Shown here piece after piece: positions 1-9,622 of a stretch of DNA of 64,000 nt. How positions within the stretch are numbered: the stretch's first letter is position 1; the number at the start of each line of letters is the position of its first letter. The notes under the pieces were generated by a model. That model made no database searches and was not told the origin of the DNA. It saw only the letters and a program-made list of their open reading frames with translations. This DNA comes from Eilatimonas milleporae (GTDB lineage Bacteria > Pseudomonadota > Alphaproteobacteria > Sphingomonadales > Kordiimonadaceae). The stretch covers positions 1 to 64,000 of the forward strand of contig NZ_REFR01000013.1 of NCBI RefSeq assembly GCF_003688555.1, in the 5' to 3' direction. Position numbers and translations under genes: made by a program.

Positions 1-21
1 GCTCAAATCAAAACGCGCCAT
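1..21 (-). CDS. 5' end of an unidentified gene, cut by window edge
   Basis: On the minus strand a Shine-Dalgarno core AAGGAG (complement of 29-34) stands 7 nt before an ATG at 21 (a second ATG is at 24), followed by an open frame to the window edge reading M-A-R-F-D-L-S. Only seven codons are visible, so the product cannot be named. The call rests on the ribosome binding site and spacing alone. Between this start and the stop of the next minus-strand gene (92) there are about 70 nt, including an inverted repeat CTTCAAG/CTTGAAG around 33-49. Confidence 0.35.
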
Positions 22-91
22 CATCCAACTCCTTCAAGGAGCTTGAAGCACAACCCACTCTATTTGGGAACCCTGTTTATGGGTACACTGC

Positions 92-415
92 CTAGTCCCC
101 TGTCAGCATCTGGGCCTTGGCCTCGGACATGCATTCCTCGAGATGTTTTTCCAGCCTGTGATCGGACATGTCGACGCCGTGTTTCTCAAAATCGGCGCGC
201 ACCTTGCGGATCACATACTGATCGCCGGCGTCCTCCAGGTCCGCGGCAAGGACCGAGTCGACATAGGCCGATATCTCGGCCTTGGGCATGTCCAGCGTTT
301 GCGCGACCCATTCGCCGAACAGGCGGTTCCGTCGGGCGCGGACCTTGAACATAATTTCCTCGTCATGGGCGAATTTGTCTTCGAAGGCCTTTTCCCGGCT
401 GTCAAAGGTGGTCAT
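92..415 (-). CDS. DUF1476 family protein: F1-ATPase zeta (inhibitor) subunit
   Basis: Protein of 107 aa, starting MTTFDSREKAFEDKF. The family (DUF1476, alphaproteobacterial zeta subunit) inhibits ATP hydrolysis by the F1 sector of ATP synthase, by inserting its N-terminal segment into the enzyme. The sequence is highly charged and predicted helical throughout (FEDKFAHDEE, RARRNRLFGEWVAQTL), with no signal peptide or membrane segment, and its length matches the family. The frame is open further upstream to 529, but the ATG at 415 is chosen because a purine-rich AGGGGGAG lies just before it. The gene is transcribed away from purC, a neighbourhood I recall from other alphaproteobacteria. Family assignment is by recognition. 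Confidence 0.88.
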   Translation of the reverse strand: MTTFDSREKAFEDKFAHDEEIMFKVRARRNRLFGEWVAQTLDMPKAEISAYVDSVLAADLEDAGDQYVIRKVRADFEKHGVDMSDHRLEKHLEECMSEAKAQMLTGD

Positions 416-883
416 CAGGGCTCCCCCTCGGGCTGAATGAAAATGGAACTGGCTGTGCCGGCGGACAGAGACAGTCGGTCGCCAAACATACGGCACCCGA
501 TACCCAATATCCGGCCCACACGCAACCATCCGACAGACGCCGAATAATCAGACAGACACCAAATATCAAGAGGCCGGCGACAGCGGCCTATCCCTTCCCG
601 CTATATTACGGCAGGGCCCCGATGCCACAAGGCTCTTGTGGGCGGGTCTTGCAGATTGGGCATACACGGCGCCCGCGCGCCGGGCGACGGACCGGATCAC
701 GGGACAGGCGGCCAATAGTTCAGGGCGTGAAAAAATGCGGGCCGATAGTCCAGTGTCAGCCACCGGCCTGTCTGAAACGCGCGCTAAAGCGTTGCCGCAG
801 GCGTCCGCATATCTTATAGAAAGCGCGCATCCGGTATATGCGAGACGCGCTCGATCACCGGCAGCCAGGAGACACATCCGCGC
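416..883. other. Intergenic region between zeta subunit gene and purC
   Basis: This 468-nt divergent region has no convincing gene. It holds an imperfect 19-nt tandem repeat (532-550 and 551-569, unit beginning GACAGAC), a GC-rich stretch around 630-720 and a likely purC promoter at 792-820. A very long minus-strand open frame (566-2752) crosses it, but that frame is only the antisense shadow of the purine genes. Confidence 0.6.
792..820 (+). promoter_or_regulatory. Candidate sigma-70-type promoter of the pur genes
   Basis: A -35 element TTGCCG (792-797) and a -10 element TATAGA (815-820) are separated by exactly 17 nt. Transcription would start near 827, giving a leader of about 57 nt before purC. 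No PurR-like operator was recognised. Assignment is by consensus inspection. Confidence 0.5.
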
Positions 884-1645
884 ATGAACCGCCGCAACAT
901 GGTATATGAGGGCAAGGCCAAAATCCTCTATGAGGGGCCGGAGCCCGGAACCCTGATCCAGTATTTCAAGGACGACGCCACCGCGTTCAACAAGAAGAAG
1001 ACAGGCACCCTGTCGGGCAAGGGGGTGATCAACAATCACATCTCCGAGCATATCTTCAAGGCGCTGACCGACATCGGCATCCCCAACCATTTCATCGAGC
1101 GCATGTCCATGCGCGAGCAGTTGATCAAGGCGGTGGAAATCATCCCGGTCGAGGTGATCGTGCGCAATATCGCCGCCGGCACCCTGTCGAAACGGCTGGG
1201 CATCGAGGAAGGCACGCCCCTGCCCCGCCCGCTGGTGGAATATTGTTTCAAATCCGACGAACTGGACGATCCCCTGATCGCGGAGGACCATATTCTGACA
1301 TTCGGCTGGGCCAATGACTGGGAACTTGAAGACATGACCCACCTGGCGCTCAGGGTGAATGATTTCCTGTCGGGCATGTTTGCCGGCATCGGCATCAAGC
1401 TGGTGGATTTCAAACTGGAATTCGGCCGCCTGTATGAAGGCGAAGAGGTCATCACCCTGCTGGCCGACGAGATCAGCCCCGACGGCTGTCGCCTGTGGGA
1501 CATGGAAACCGGTGAAAAAATGGACAAGGACCGGTTCCGCCGCGATCTCGGCGGTGAAATGGAGGCCTATGCCGAAGTGGCGCGCCGGCTCGGCATCCTG
1601 CCGTCGGCGGATGTGAAGGATCTGTCCAGCCATCGCAAGGGATGA
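884..1645 (+). CDS. purC: Phosphoribosylaminoimidazole-succinocarboxamide synthase (SAICAR synthetase)
   Basis: Protein of 253 aa. It joins CAIR and aspartate with ATP to give SAICAR, a late step of IMP synthesis in the cytoplasm. Family signatures are clear: [11 protein letters not shown] near residues 8-18 (ATP-grasp-like N lobe), [14 protein letters not shown] at 86-99 and [14 protein letters not shown] at 193-206, which carries the conserved SPD(G/S)xR-type motif. Length matches the bacterial enzyme. ATG at 884 gives the usual N-terminus; an alternative ATG lies at residue 6. It is the first gene of a plus-strand run with purS, purQ and purL. Confidence 0.96.
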   Translation: MNRRNMVYEGKAKILYEGPEPGTLIQYFKDDATAFNKKKTGTLSGKGVINNHISEHIFKALTDIGIPNHFIERMSMREQLIKAVEIIPVEVIVRNIAAGTLSKRLGIEEGTPLPRPLVEYCFKSDELDDPLIAEDHILTFGWANDWELEDMTHLALRVNDFLSGMFAGIGIKLVDFKLEFGRLYEGEEVITLLADEISPDGCRLWDMETGEKMDKDRFRRDLGGEMEAYAEVARRLGILPSADVKDLSSHRKG

Positions 1646-1699
1646 GCCGGAACGAAAATCCGAATTCGAAACGCTGAATTCATGAAGGGGAAATTGTCC

Positions 1700-1939
1700 A
1701 TGAAGGCCCGTATTTACGTGACCCTGAAAGAAGGTGTGCTGGACCCGCAGGGCGCCGCCATTCGCGGCGCGCTTGCCAATCTCGGCTTTGAAGGCGTCGA
1801 GGGCGCCCGTCAGGGAAAGTTCATCGAACTGGTCCTGATGGAAGACGACCGCGACAAGGCCGAAGCCAGCGTGAAGGCGATGTGCGAAAAGCTGCTCGCC
1901 AACACGGTGATCGAGAATTACAGCTTCGAGCTGGAGTAA
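1700..1939 (+). CDS. purS: Phosphoribosylformylglycinamidine synthase subunit PurS
   Basis: Protein of 79 aa (MKARIYVTLKEGVLDPQG...). PurS is the small bridging subunit that joins the glutaminase PurQ to the small-form PurL in FGAM synthase and helps channel ammonia. The VTLKEGVLDPQGxA start and the ENYxxE-type end (VIENYSFELE) are typical. An in-frame ATG at 1682 exists, but the ATG at 1700 is preferred because AAGGGG lies about 9 nt before it and the protein then starts like known PurS. The stop is 6 nt before the purQ start. Confidence 0.93.
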   Translation: MKARIYVTLKEGVLDPQGAAIRGALANLGFEGVEGARQGKFIELVLMEDDRDKAEASVKAMCEKLLANTVIENYSFELE

Positions 1940-1945
1940 CGCCCC

Positions 1946-2599
1946 ATGGACAGCGCCGTTCTTGTTTTTCCGGGGTCGAACTGCGACCGCGATATGGCCG
2001 TCGCGCTGGAAAGCGTGACAGGCCGCACACCGATCATGGTCTGGCACAAGGAAACAGACCTGCCGAAGGTGGACGTGATCGCCATTCCGGGCGGGTTTTC
2101 CTATGGTGATTATCTGCGCTGCGGCGCCATGGCGGCGCAGTCGCCCATCATGCCGGCGCTTGCAGGCGCCGCCAGGGCCGGGATGCCGATCCTGGGCGTG
2201 TGCAACGGCTTTCAGATCCTGACGGAAAGCGGCCTGCTGCCCGGCGCCCTGATGCGCAACGGCAAACTGAAATTCGTCTGCCGTGACGTCAAGCTGACAG
2301 TCACGGCGGGCGACAGCCGTTTTACCGCCGGCTACGGCCGGGGGAGCGCCATCCATCTCCCCGTGGCACACCATGACGGCAATTTCGTCGCCGACGGCGA
2401 TACGCTTGACAGGCTGGAAGGCGATGACCGCGTGGCCTTCACCTACAGCGACGACATCAACGGGTCCGCCCGCCGGATTGCCGGCATACTGAGCGAGAAC
2501 CGCCGCATCCTCGGCATGATGCCGCATCCGGAACGCGCCGTCGATCCGCTGCACGGCGGCACCCATGGCCGCGCCCTGTTTGAAAGTCTTCTCGGGTAA
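1946..2599 (+). CDS. purQ: Phosphoribosylformylglycinamidine synthase subunit PurQ (glutaminase)
   Basis: Protein of 217 aa, a class I glutamine amidotransferase that releases ammonia from glutamine for FGAM synthesis. The nucleophile is Cys86 in GVCNGFQ; the other triad members are His194 and Glu196 in MMPHPERA. The N-terminal [12 protein letters not shown] motif is characteristic of PurQ and separates it from other glutaminases. It lies 6 nt behind purS and 12 nt before purL, so the three subunits of FGAM synthase are encoded together. Confidence 0.96.
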   Translation: MDSAVLVFPGSNCDRDMAVALESVTGRTPIMVWHKETDLPKVDVIAIPGGFSYGDYLRCGAMAAQSPIMPALAGAARAGMPILGVCNGFQILTESGLLPGALMRNGKLKFVCRDVKLTVTAGDSRFTAGYGRGSAIHLPVAHHDGNFVADGDTLDRLEGDDRVAFTYSDDINGSARRIAGILSENRRILGMMPHPERAVDPLHGGTHGRALFESLLG

Positions 2600-2611
2600 G
2601 GACCGAATGTT

Positions 2612-4858
2612 ATGAACGAACACACCGTCACAGCCGAGATCGTGGCCGAACACGGCCTGACACGAGAGGAATACACCCGCATCGAGGCCGCCATGGGCCG
2701 AGCGCCGAACCTTCTGGAGCTGGGCATCTATTCCGTCATGTGGTCGGAGCACTGCTCATACAAATCATCGCGCCGTCACCTGAAAAAGCTGCCGACCGAA
2801 GCGCCCTGGGTCATTCAGGGGCCGGGCGAGAATGCCGGTGTTATCGACATCGGCGACGGCCAGGCCGCCATCTTCAAGATGGAGAGCCATAACCATCCCA
2901 GTTTCATCGAACCCTATCAGGGGGCGGCAACCGGCGTGGGCGGTATTCTGCGGGACGTGTTCACCATGGGCGCGCGGCCCGTGGCCAATATGAACGCCCT
3001 GCGTTTCGGGGCGCCCGACCACCCGAAAACCCGCCATCTGGTCGAAGGGGTTGTCGCGGGCATCGGCGGTTACGGCAACTGTGTCGGTGTACCGACGGTG
3101 GGCGGCGAGACCAATTTCGATCCGGCCTATAACGGCAACATCCTTGTCAATGCGATGACGGTCGGCGTGGCGGATACGGACAGGATTTTCTATTCGGCTG
3201 CTGCCGGGATCGGCAATCCGGTGGTTTATGTGGGGGCCAAAACGGGCCGTGACGGTATCCACGGTGCGACCATGGCCTCGGCCGAGTTTTCCGAAGACAC
3301 GGAAGAAAAACGCCCGACCGTTCAGGTGGGCGACCCGTTCACGGAAAAACTGCTGATCGAGGCCTGTCTGGAACTGATGTCCACCGACGCCATTGTCGCC
3401 ATTCAGGACATGGGGGCTGCGGGCCTGACCTCATCATCCGTTGAAATGGCGTCAAAAGGCGCCGTCGGCCTGCGGCTGGACCTGGAGCGCGTACCGCAGC
3501 GCGAAAGCGGCATGGTGCCCTATGAAATGATGCTGTCGGAAAGCCAGGAGCGGATGCTGATGGTTCTCAAACCCGGCCGCGAGGCCGAGGCCGAGGCGAT
3601 TTTCCGCAAGTGGGACCTGGATTTCGCGGTCATCGGCGAGATTGTCGAAGGCCGCAACCTGACCCTGACCTTTCACGGCGAGACGGTCGGCGACATTCCG
3701 GTGCCGAGCCTTGTGGACGACGCCCCCGATTATGACCGTCCGCACACGCCGACGCCCGCACGCGACCGGGCCGAGGTCCCCGCCCCCGGTGATCCGGTTG
3801 GCGATTTGGTCGACGATTTGGCCGGAGCGATCAAACGGCTCATCGGAGGCCCGTCGCTGGCCAGTCGCCGGTGGATCTGGGAACAGTATGACAGTCAGGT
3901 CATGGCCGACACGGTGGCCGGCCCCGGCGGTGACGCGGCACTGGTCCGGGTGCACGGCACGGACAAGGCGCTGGCCATATCCACCGATGTGACACCGCGC
4001 TATTGTTACGCTGACCCGTTCGAGGGCGGCAAACAGGCGGTGGCGGAAACGTGGCGGAACCTGACCGCCACGGGGGCGACGCCGCTGGCCATCACCAATT
4101 GCCTGAATTTCGGCAATCCGGAACGGCCCGACATCATGGGGCAGTTCGTCGGCTGTATCGACGGCATGGCGGCGGCGTGCGCCGCGCTCGACTATCCGGT
4201 CGTCTCGGGCAATGTCAGCCTGTATAACGAGACAAACGGTGTCGGCATTCTACCCACCCCGGCCATCGGCGGCGTGGGACTGGTCAGGGATGTCTCGGCA
4301 CGGGCCGCCGCGGCCTTTGCCGGCGCGGGGCAGACCATTCTGCTGATCGGGAAGACAGCCGACGAGCTGGGGTGCAGCCTGTACCAGCGGGACATTCTGG
4401 GTGTGCCGGTGCAAGGAAACACGGGCGCCCCGCCGCGCGTCGACCTGACGGTTGAAAAAAGCAACGGCGATTTCGTGCGCGGCCTGATCGGGGACGGCAC
4501 GGTGACCTGCTGCCACGACCTGTCGGACGGCGGCCTGATCGCCGGTGTGGTCGCCATGGCGCTGGCCGGCGGGGTCGGCGCGCACCTGAGGCTGCCGGAC
4601 ACGCTGCCCCTGCATGTCACCCTGTTTTCCGAAACCCAGGCGCGGTATCTTGTCGCGGTGGAGGACACGGCGGCGGATGACGTCCTGGCACGCGCCGGAC
4701 AGGCCGGCATACCGGCCATCCGGATCGGCCGGACGGACGGGGACAGTGTCCGGATCGAAGGCGATGGAGACAACGCCCTGGCCCTTCCGATTGACCTACC
4801 CTTGGTCGAGCTGCGACAGCTGAGCGAAGCCTGGCTGCCCGACCTTATGGGGGACTGA
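2612..4858 (+). CDS. purL: Phosphoribosylformylglycinamidine synthase subunit PurL (small form)
   Basis: Protein of 748 aa that converts FGAR to FGAM using ATP and ammonia supplied by PurQ. Length and the existence of separate PurS and PurQ show it is the small PurL type, not the 1300-aa fused enzyme of gammaproteobacteria. Recognisable blocks are [16 protein letters not shown] (near 44-59), [23 protein letters not shown] and a second AIRS-like half with TNCLNFGNP and [10 protein letters not shown]. The linker around residues 397-404 contains a doubled 12-nt unit (GDLV/DDLA). Start ATG at 2612 follows a TAAGGA. Confidence 0.96.
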   Translation: MNEHTVTAEIVAEHGLTREEYTRIEAAMGRAPNLLELGIYSVMWSEHCSYKSSRRHLKKLPTEAPWVIQGPGENAGVIDIGDGQAAIFKMESHNHPSFIEPYQGAATGVGGILRDVFTMGARPVANMNALRFGAPDHPKTRHLVEGVVAGIGGYGNCVGVPTVGGETNFDPAYNGNILVNAMTVGVADTDRIFYSAAAGIGNPVVYVGAKTGRDGIHGATMASAEFSEDTEEKRPTVQVGDPFTEKLLIEACLELMSTDAIVAIQDMGAAGLTSSSVEMASKGAVGLRLDLERVPQRESGMVPYEMMLSESQERMLMVLKPGREAEAEAIFRKWDLDFAVIGEIVEGRNLTLTFHGETVGDIPVPSLVDDAPDYDRPHTPTPARDRAEVPAPGDPVGDLVDDLAGAIKRLIGGPSLASRRWIWEQYDSQVMADTVAGPGGDAALVRVHGTDKALAISTDVTPRYCYADPFEGGKQAVAETWRNLTATGATPLAITNCLNFGNPERPDIMGQFVGCIDGMAAACAALDYPVVSGNVSLYNETNGVGILPTPAIGGVGLVRDVSARAAAAFAGAGQTILLIGKTADELGCSLYQRDILGVPVQGNTGAPPRVDLTVEKSNGDFVRGLIGDGTVTCCHDLSDGGLIAGVVAMALAGGVGAHLRLPDTLPLHVTLFSETQARYLVAVEDTAADDVLARAGQAGIPAIRIGRTDGDSVRIEGDGDNALALPIDLPLVELRQLSEAWLPDLMGD

Positions 4859-4892
4859 TCCGCACCCGTGATCCTGACGGCCGGGAGATGCC

Positions 4893-5399
4893 ATGCCGCC
4901 GACCACTGACAGACCCAGGCTTCTGATGTGCATTCACGGGGGTGGATTCGTCACCGAATCCGCGATGATCGCCCGCGGTATCGGCGATGCGGTCGATCTG
5001 ATTTATGCCATTGTGCGGGATGAAGTCAGTCTGGAGGGCCTGCCGGTACCGGACGGGCCGGTGGTGTATCTGAGCGCCATACGCACATGGGGCAGCCGGT
5101 CCCCCCTGCGGCTGATCCGGGGCATCGCGGCGAATGTCCGGGCCATACGTGCCGCTATCCGCGTCCATCGGTGCGATACGGTGCTGGCGGTGGGGTCCAA
5201 TCTGGCCCTGCCGTGCTTTCTGGCGGCCCGGCTAAGCGGCCGCAAAACCGTTTTTATCGAAAGTCTGACCCGTGTCGACGGCCTGTCGCGCACGGCCCGG
5301 CTTTGTCTGGCCCTGCGTCTGATCGACCGCTTTTACGTTCCCTGGCCGGAGCTGGTACAATATTCAAAGCGGGCGGTTTACAAGGGGACAGTGGTGTGA
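4893..5399 (+). CDS. Alg14/PssD-like glycosyltransferase subunit
   Basis: Protein of 168 aa resembling the Alg14/PssD family, the acceptor-binding partner of a two-part GT-B UDP-sugar transferase. Visible signatures are an N-terminal CIHGGGFVTE (Rossmann-like loop), GSNLALPCFLAARLSGRK near 101-118 followed by FIESLTRV, and DRFYVPWPEL near 145-154. Unlike eukaryotic Alg14 no N-terminal membrane anchor is seen. The stop TGA overlaps the GTG start of the next gene, which looks like the Alg13/PssE partner, so the two are translationally coupled. Only 34 nt separate it from purL. The sugar and acceptor are unknown; exopolysaccharide, lipid carrier or glycan modification are all possible. Confidence 0.78.
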   Translation: MPPTTDRPRLLMCIHGGGFVTESAMIARGIGDAVDLIYAIVRDEVSLEGLPVPDGPVVYLSAIRTWGSRSPLRLIRGIAANVRAIRAAIRVHRCDTVLAVGSNLALPCFLAARLSGRKTVFIESLTRVDGLSRTARLCLALRLIDRFYVPWPELVQYSKRAVYKGTVV

Positions 5400-5854
5400 T
5401 CTTCCTGACCGTTGGCACCGGTCTGCCCTTCGACGCCCTGGTTGCCGAGGCCGACCGGCTGGCCGGGCTGGGTGTCTTTTCAAGTCCCCTGACATGCCAG
5501 ATCGGCAATGGCACTTATGAGCCTCAACACGGCGACTTCTTCCGCTACAGCAAGAATATCCGCAGCCTGATCCGGGATGCCGACCTGGTGATCCTGCACG
5601 GCGGGATGACGGTGTATGAATGCCTTATGTTCGGCACGCCCTTCATCACGTTTCCCAACCGGACGGTCGCGGACGATCACCAGTATCATTTTCTGGAAAA
5701 ACTGTCGTCGGTTCTGCCGGTGAACTGGTCACCCGATCCCGGCGACCTGGAGGCATGTTACAAACGACGGGATCGCTACCGTCCGGACACAGACGGGCTG
5801 CAATGCCTGTACGGCGATCTCAAGGCCTATCTTCTGGATCAAAAAACAGCCTGA
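5396..5854 (+). CDS. Alg13/PssE-like glycosyltransferase catalytic subunit
   Basis: Protein of 152 aa starting V(M)IFLTVGTGLPFDALV. It matches the C-terminal, nucleotide-sugar-binding half of GT28 enzymes such as MurG and Alg13/PssE: the TVGTG..PFD start, ILHGGMTVYECLMFGTPF around residues 66-83 (UDP-sugar loop, His68-Gly69-Gly70) and DDHQ at 93-96. GTG at 5396 is chosen because it overlaps the previous stop (GTGA), gives the canonical short N-terminus and needs no separate ribosome entry. It should form a heterodimer with the Alg14-like protein. Substrate unknown. Confidence 0.78.
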   Translation: MIFLTVGTGLPFDALVAEADRLAGLGVFSSPLTCQIGNGTYEPQHGDFFRYSKNIRSLIRDADLVILHGGMTVYECLMFGTPFITFPNRTVADDHQYHFLEKLSSVLPVNWSPDPGDLEACYKRRDRYRPDTDGLQCLYGDLKAYLLDQKTA

Positions 5855-5931
5855 CCGGGCCGGCCCCGATTGCCAAAAAGCACACGGGGGATTATCTGAT
5901 GGGGACCGCCAGTCAAGAGGGAGCGGCAATC

Positions 5932-6165
5932 ATGGCCATGCACGCGGAAGACATTGAACAGCTGATCAAGGAAAGCCTGCCGGGCGCGGAGGTGCGGATC
6001 GAGGATCTGCGCGGCGACGGCGACCATTATGCGGCCCATGTGGTGTATGAAGGATTTCGCGGCAAATCCCGCGTCCAACAGCACCAGATGGTCTATAAAA
6101 GCCTGAAGGGACGGATGGGCGGCGAACTGCACGCCCTGGCTCTTCAGACCAGTGCCCCGGAATAG
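5932..6165 (+). CDS. BolA family protein
   Basis: Protein of 77 aa with the BolA fold signature RVQQHQMVYKSLKG near residues 46-59 and the N-terminal IEQLIKESLPGAEVRIEDL. BolA proteins bind monothiol glutaredoxins through a shared [2Fe-2S] cluster and act in iron-sulfur trafficking or iron sensing. The ATG at 5932 is preferred over the upstream ATG at 5899 because AGAGGGAG precedes it, though ATG 5938 is also possible. It sits 145 nt before grxD, the expected partner. Confidence 0.9.
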   Translation: MAMHAEDIEQLIKESLPGAEVRIEDLRGDGDHYAAHVVYEGFRGKSRVQQHQMVYKSLKGRMGGELHALALQTSAPE

Positions 6166-6310
6166 GCCGCCGCATGTCGGCCGCCCCCATCTGCAAAGCC
6201 GCCTTTTTCCCGTGATGAAGGCAGGTTTGCCTTGGCAAAAAGCGGACCGCACCCTATGTCATGGGGGAAACATGACTGTTTTGGTAACTTTTTAGACAGG
6301 AACTCATCGC

Positions 6311-6658
6311 ATGACCGAAATCTCGACCCAGGATCATGATACCCAGGCGCGCATCCGGGATTATGTGCAGAAGGACGATGTCGTCCTGTTCATGAAAGGC
6401 ACGCCCGTCTTTCCGCAATGCGGCTTTTCCAGCGTTGTATCGCAGGTTCTGAGCCATCTGAATGTGGCTTATGAAAGCTACAACGTTCTGGAGGATGCCG
6501 AGCTGCGTCAGGGGATCAAGGAATTTTCCGACTGGCCGACCATCCCGCAACTGTATGTGAAGGGCGAATTTGTCGGCGGCTGCGATATCGTGCGCGAAAT
6601 GTTCGAATCCGGTGAATTGCAGCAGCTGATGACGGACAAGGGCGTGGCAGCGGCCTGA
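6311..6658 (+). CDS. grxD: Grx4-family monothiol glutaredoxin
   Basis: Protein of 115 aa with the CGFS active site at residues 37-40 (Cys37), the K(G)TP.FPQCGFS context, and WPTIPQLYVKGEFVGGCDI (75-93), which includes the glutathione-binding TIPQ loop. CGFS glutaredoxins bind glutathione-ligated [2Fe-2S] clusters and deliver them to apoproteins, often with BolA, which is encoded just upstream. SD-like AGGAA at 6298-6302 precedes the ATG. A possible promoter (TTGGCA, 17 nt, TATGTC at 6232-6260) suggests it may also be transcribed independently of bolA. Confidence 0.95.
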   Translation: MTEISTQDHDTQARIRDYVQKDDVVLFMKGTPVFPQCGFSSVVSQVLSHLNVAYESYNVLEDAELRQGIKEFSDWPTIPQLYVKGEFVGGCDIVREMFESGELQQLMTDKGVAAA

Positions 6659-6721
6659 CGCCGCCGCCGCTATTCCGCGCCTGCGGTTTCTCACACCCGT
6701 TTCCGGAAGGGTCTTTTCTTT

Positions 6722-7777
6722 ATGGAACAGCGTCCGCTTGGCCGCACCGGCCTGTCGGTCAGTCTGATCTGTCTCGGCACCATGACCTGGGGCCGTCAGA
6801 ATACGGAAGCCGACGGCTTCACCCAGATGGACATGGCACTGGACCGGGGCGTCAATTTCTTCGACACGGCGGAAATGTATTCCATTCCGGCGATTCAGGA
6901 GACATACGGCGCCACCGAGACCATCATCGGCAACTGGTTCGAGAAAACCGGCAAACGGGACAAGGTGGTGCTGGCGACCAAGGTCGTCGGACGGTCGAAG
7001 ACATTTCCCTATATCCGTCCGCATCTGCACGACGGCCAGACCCGCCTGGACCGGGCCAGCATCACGGAAGCACTGGACAACAGTCTGCGGCGCCTGAAAA
7101 CGGATTATATCGATCTGTATCAGGTGCACTGGCCGGAACGTCCGACGAATTTTTTCGGCCAGTTGCGCTACCGCGACCGCGACGACAAGGGGGCCATTCC
7201 GCTGGAGGAAACGCTGGGCGTTCTCGGTGATCTGGTTGACGCGGGCAAAATCCGCGCCGTCGGCCTGTCGAACGAGACCGCCTGGGGCGTCATGCATGCG
7301 CTCAGCCTGTCGCAGACGAAGGGCGTGCCTCGGATCGCCAGCGTGCAGAACCCGTACAATCTTTTGAACCGGTCTTACGAAGTTGGACTGGCGGAGGCCT
7401 CCATCCGCGAGGAGTGCGGCCTGCTGGCCTATTCGCCGACCGGCTTCGGCACATTGTCGGGAAAATTTCTGGACGGCGCCAAGCCGGACGGGGCGCGCCT
7501 GACCCTGTTCGGCCAACAATTCCCCCGTTATCTGGGAGACCGGGGGGTGGAGGCCACGCGGCGGTATGTGGCACTGGCACGCGATCACGGCATGGACCCG
7601 GTGACCATGGCGCTGGCCTTCATCAACAGGCAGCCCTTTGTCACGTCGACCATCATCGGCGCCCGCACGACCGACCAGCTGGAGGTCGCGCTGAACAGTG
7701 CCGGTATCGTCCTGCCGGATGATCTGGTGAAAGCCATCGACCGCATCGACGACGAGATCACCTTTCCCTCGCCCTGA
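6722..7777 (+). CDS. Aldo/keto reductase, Tas-like
   Basis: Protein of 351 aa, an NADP(H)-dependent aldo/keto reductase with a TIM-barrel fold. The catalytic tetrad is visible: Asp48 and Tyr53 in NFFDTAEMYS, Lys87 in VLATKV and His136 in YQVHWPE. The start MEQRPLGRTGLSVSLICLGTMTWG and the ...TIIGARTTDQLEVAL coenzyme-binding tail are typical of the Tas/YajO-like group. The physiological substrate is not evident. It lies 63 nt behind grxD in the same direction, and GGAAGGG lies before the ATG. Confidence 0.9.
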   Translation: MEQRPLGRTGLSVSLICLGTMTWGRQNTEADGFTQMDMALDRGVNFFDTAEMYSIPAIQETYGATETIIGNWFEKTGKRDKVVLATKVVGRSKTFPYIRPHLHDGQTRLDRASITEALDNSLRRLKTDYIDLYQVHWPERPTNFFGQLRYRDRDDKGAIPLEETLGVLGDLVDAGKIRAVGLSNETAWGVMHALSLSQTKGVPRIASVQNPYNLLNRSYEVGLAEASIREECGLLAYSPTGFGTLSGKFLDGAKPDGARLTLFGQQFPRYLGDRGVEATRRYVALARDHGMDPVTMALAFINRQPFVTSTIIGARTTDQLEVALNSAGIVLPDDLVKAIDRIDDEITFPSP

Positions 7778-7982
7778 TCTCCCGTCCCGGCCACCCTCCC
7801 GGCCCATAACCGGACAGAACCCTGTCCCGTCACGGAGACGGACCGTCAAGGCCGTACGTCATGACAGGCCGCATGCGGTCCCGGCATTTGCCGCCAGCCG
7901 TTGTTTTTTTTCACAGACGGGGTAGAGTGGCGTCGGATTTTCCGGGTCCGTCCTTCCAACATGCGCTTTGCAGGGGCTTGCC

Positions 7983-9533
7983 ATGCGCTGTCACACCCCG
8001 TTTTCCGCCACGCCGGCCACGACCATGACCGATGCGCCGCGCGTCCTTCTCCCGATGGTTTTGACAGTGCTTTTGGCCGTTCTTTCGGCCGCCTGCGCAT
8101 CGACGCCGCAACTGCCGGCGAACGTGTCGGGATGCGGGACCTTTTTCTACGGGTATGAGGGACAGACGGGCTATACCGACATCCGGCACGGTGACGGCAG
8201 CCTGCGGCGCCAGCCGAAACCGCCGATTTTCGTCGGCCGCAGCCCGTTCGCGCAAACGCAGCAACCGGTTATGTACGACCTTCTGGGGGCAGTGAATGCG
8301 GTTGCCGCCCTGGACAGGCCGCCCATCACCATTGACGGTACCCCCACCAAAACCGTGAACATCCTTGTTCTGTCGGGCGGGGGGCAGTGGGGGGCGTATG
8401 GTGCCGGGTTCCTGACCGGCTGGTCGCTGGCCCGCGATACGCGCGACCGGCCCGGTGCGACCGCCGGCGCCCCGTTTGGCCGCAGCGAGATTGACGTGAT
8501 CACCGGGATCAGCACGGGCGCGATGCAGGCGGCCCTTGTGCTGCCGGGCTCGGTCGACGGGGATGTGGACGGCATACCGGCGGAGACCATACGCCGGAAG
8601 GCGGACTGTCGGCTGACGCGGGAATATACCGCCGACACGGTGCAGCATCTGGTGAAGGAACGGTCCTTCTTCGCGTTTCTGGGCAATCCGGTCTCACTGT
8701 ACCGGATGGACGGACTGGAAAAGCGGACCTATGAGGGCATTGCTGAATTTCTGGACGTCTATCGCGGATTGCCGTCCCGCAAGCGCGCCTATGTGGGGGC
8801 CGTCAATCTGGATGACAATCTTTTTTATGCCATTGACATGAAAGCGATTGCCGAACGCGTCCCGGAGGACGACGCGGCCGGCGCCTGTCTGGCGGAAACG
8901 GTGCTGGCCTCGGCCGCCATTCCGCTGGCCTTTCCCCCCCGCCAGATCGAGGGGGAATTATTTGTCGACGGCACGACCCGCAGCGGCCTGTTCTGGCCGA
9001 CCATCATGGGCTATGACGCACTGGCGCAGGCGCTGGAAACAGGCGGGCTGAAACTGCATGTGTCGGTCATCATCAACGGCAACCAGTCATCACGCGATTT
9101 CAAATCCGTCCAGCGCGATCCGAACCCGGACCTGTTTTCCATTGCCGAATCCTCGTCCAGAATTGCCATCGACCAGATGTTTCAGGACGGCGTGTACTGG
9201 CTGGAAAACAGTCTGAAAAGCACGATCGGCGAAGGGGATTATCTGTCACGCTACACCTATCTGAGCAATCACGACATTCAGACCAGCGACGACCCCGACT
9301 GCGTGGCCGCACGCACCAACGGGAAAACCGAGCAATTCGATCCGTATTTCATGCGTTGCGCGTATAAAATCGGCTTTGCCCGGGGGCGCAACCAGCGGAC
9401 GGCGTGGCTGCAATTCGATCTGATGCCGGGTGTCACACCGGCGCCGAAGGAAGACATGGCGCTGTTTGGCGGCCGGCAGGAAGCGGACGGCGCCCTGACC
9501 TGCCCGTACGATCTGCTGCCGGTACAGCCATAA
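7983..9533 (+). CDS. Patatin-like phospholipase, predicted lipoprotein
   Basis: Protein of 516 aa. A hydrophobic segment VLLPMVLTVLLAVLSAAC ends in a lipobox with Cys38, so it is probably a membrane-anchored lipoprotein. The patatin domain has the oxyanion loop SGGGQWGAYG (131-140), the nucleophile Ser167 in GISTG and a catalytic Asp in VDGTTRSG near residue 325, so it is likely active as an acyl hydrolase. The ATG at 7983 is chosen because AGGGG lies 7 nt before it; starts at 7968 or 8025 are possible. It converges on the GH18 gene. The lipid substrate is unknown. Confidence 0.85.
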   Translation: MRCHTPFSATPATTMTDAPRVLLPMVLTVLLAVLSAACASTPQLPANVSGCGTFFYGYEGQTGYTDIRHGDGSLRRQPKPPIFVGRSPFAQTQQPVMYDLLGAVNAVAALDRPPITIDGTPTKTVNILVLSGGGQWGAYGAGFLTGWSLARDTRDRPGATAGAPFGRSEIDVITGISTGAMQAALVLPGSVDGDVDGIPAETIRRKADCRLTREYTADTVQHLVKERSFFAFLGNPVSLYRMDGLEKRTYEGIAEFLDVYRGLPSRKRAYVGAVNLDDNLFYAIDMKAIAERVPEDDAAGACLAETVLASAAIPLAFPPRQIEGELFVDGTTRSGLFWPTIMGYDALAQALETGGLKLHVSVIINGNQSSRDFKSVQRDPNPDLFSIAESSSRIAIDQMFQDGVYWLENSLKSTIGEGDYLSRYTYLSNHDIQTSDDPDCVAARTNGKTEQFDPYFMRCAYKIGFARGRNQRTAWLQFDLMPGVTPAPKEDMALFGGRQEADGALTCPYDLLPVQP

Positions 9534-9622
9534 GACACCCAAGCCGCAGCCACGCCGCCGTATCCACGCAGGGTGGCGCACCGCATAGCTTCACTCCGCC
9601 CAGTCGGGCACGGTTTCACTTT

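Noticed and set aside
566-2752. A 728-aa minus-strand open frame antisense to the pur genes
   Set aside because: The translated protein has low-complexity, His/Asp/Gly/Arg-rich composition, no family features, and is the exact complement of purC, purS and purQ reading frames. High GC leaves antisense frames open.
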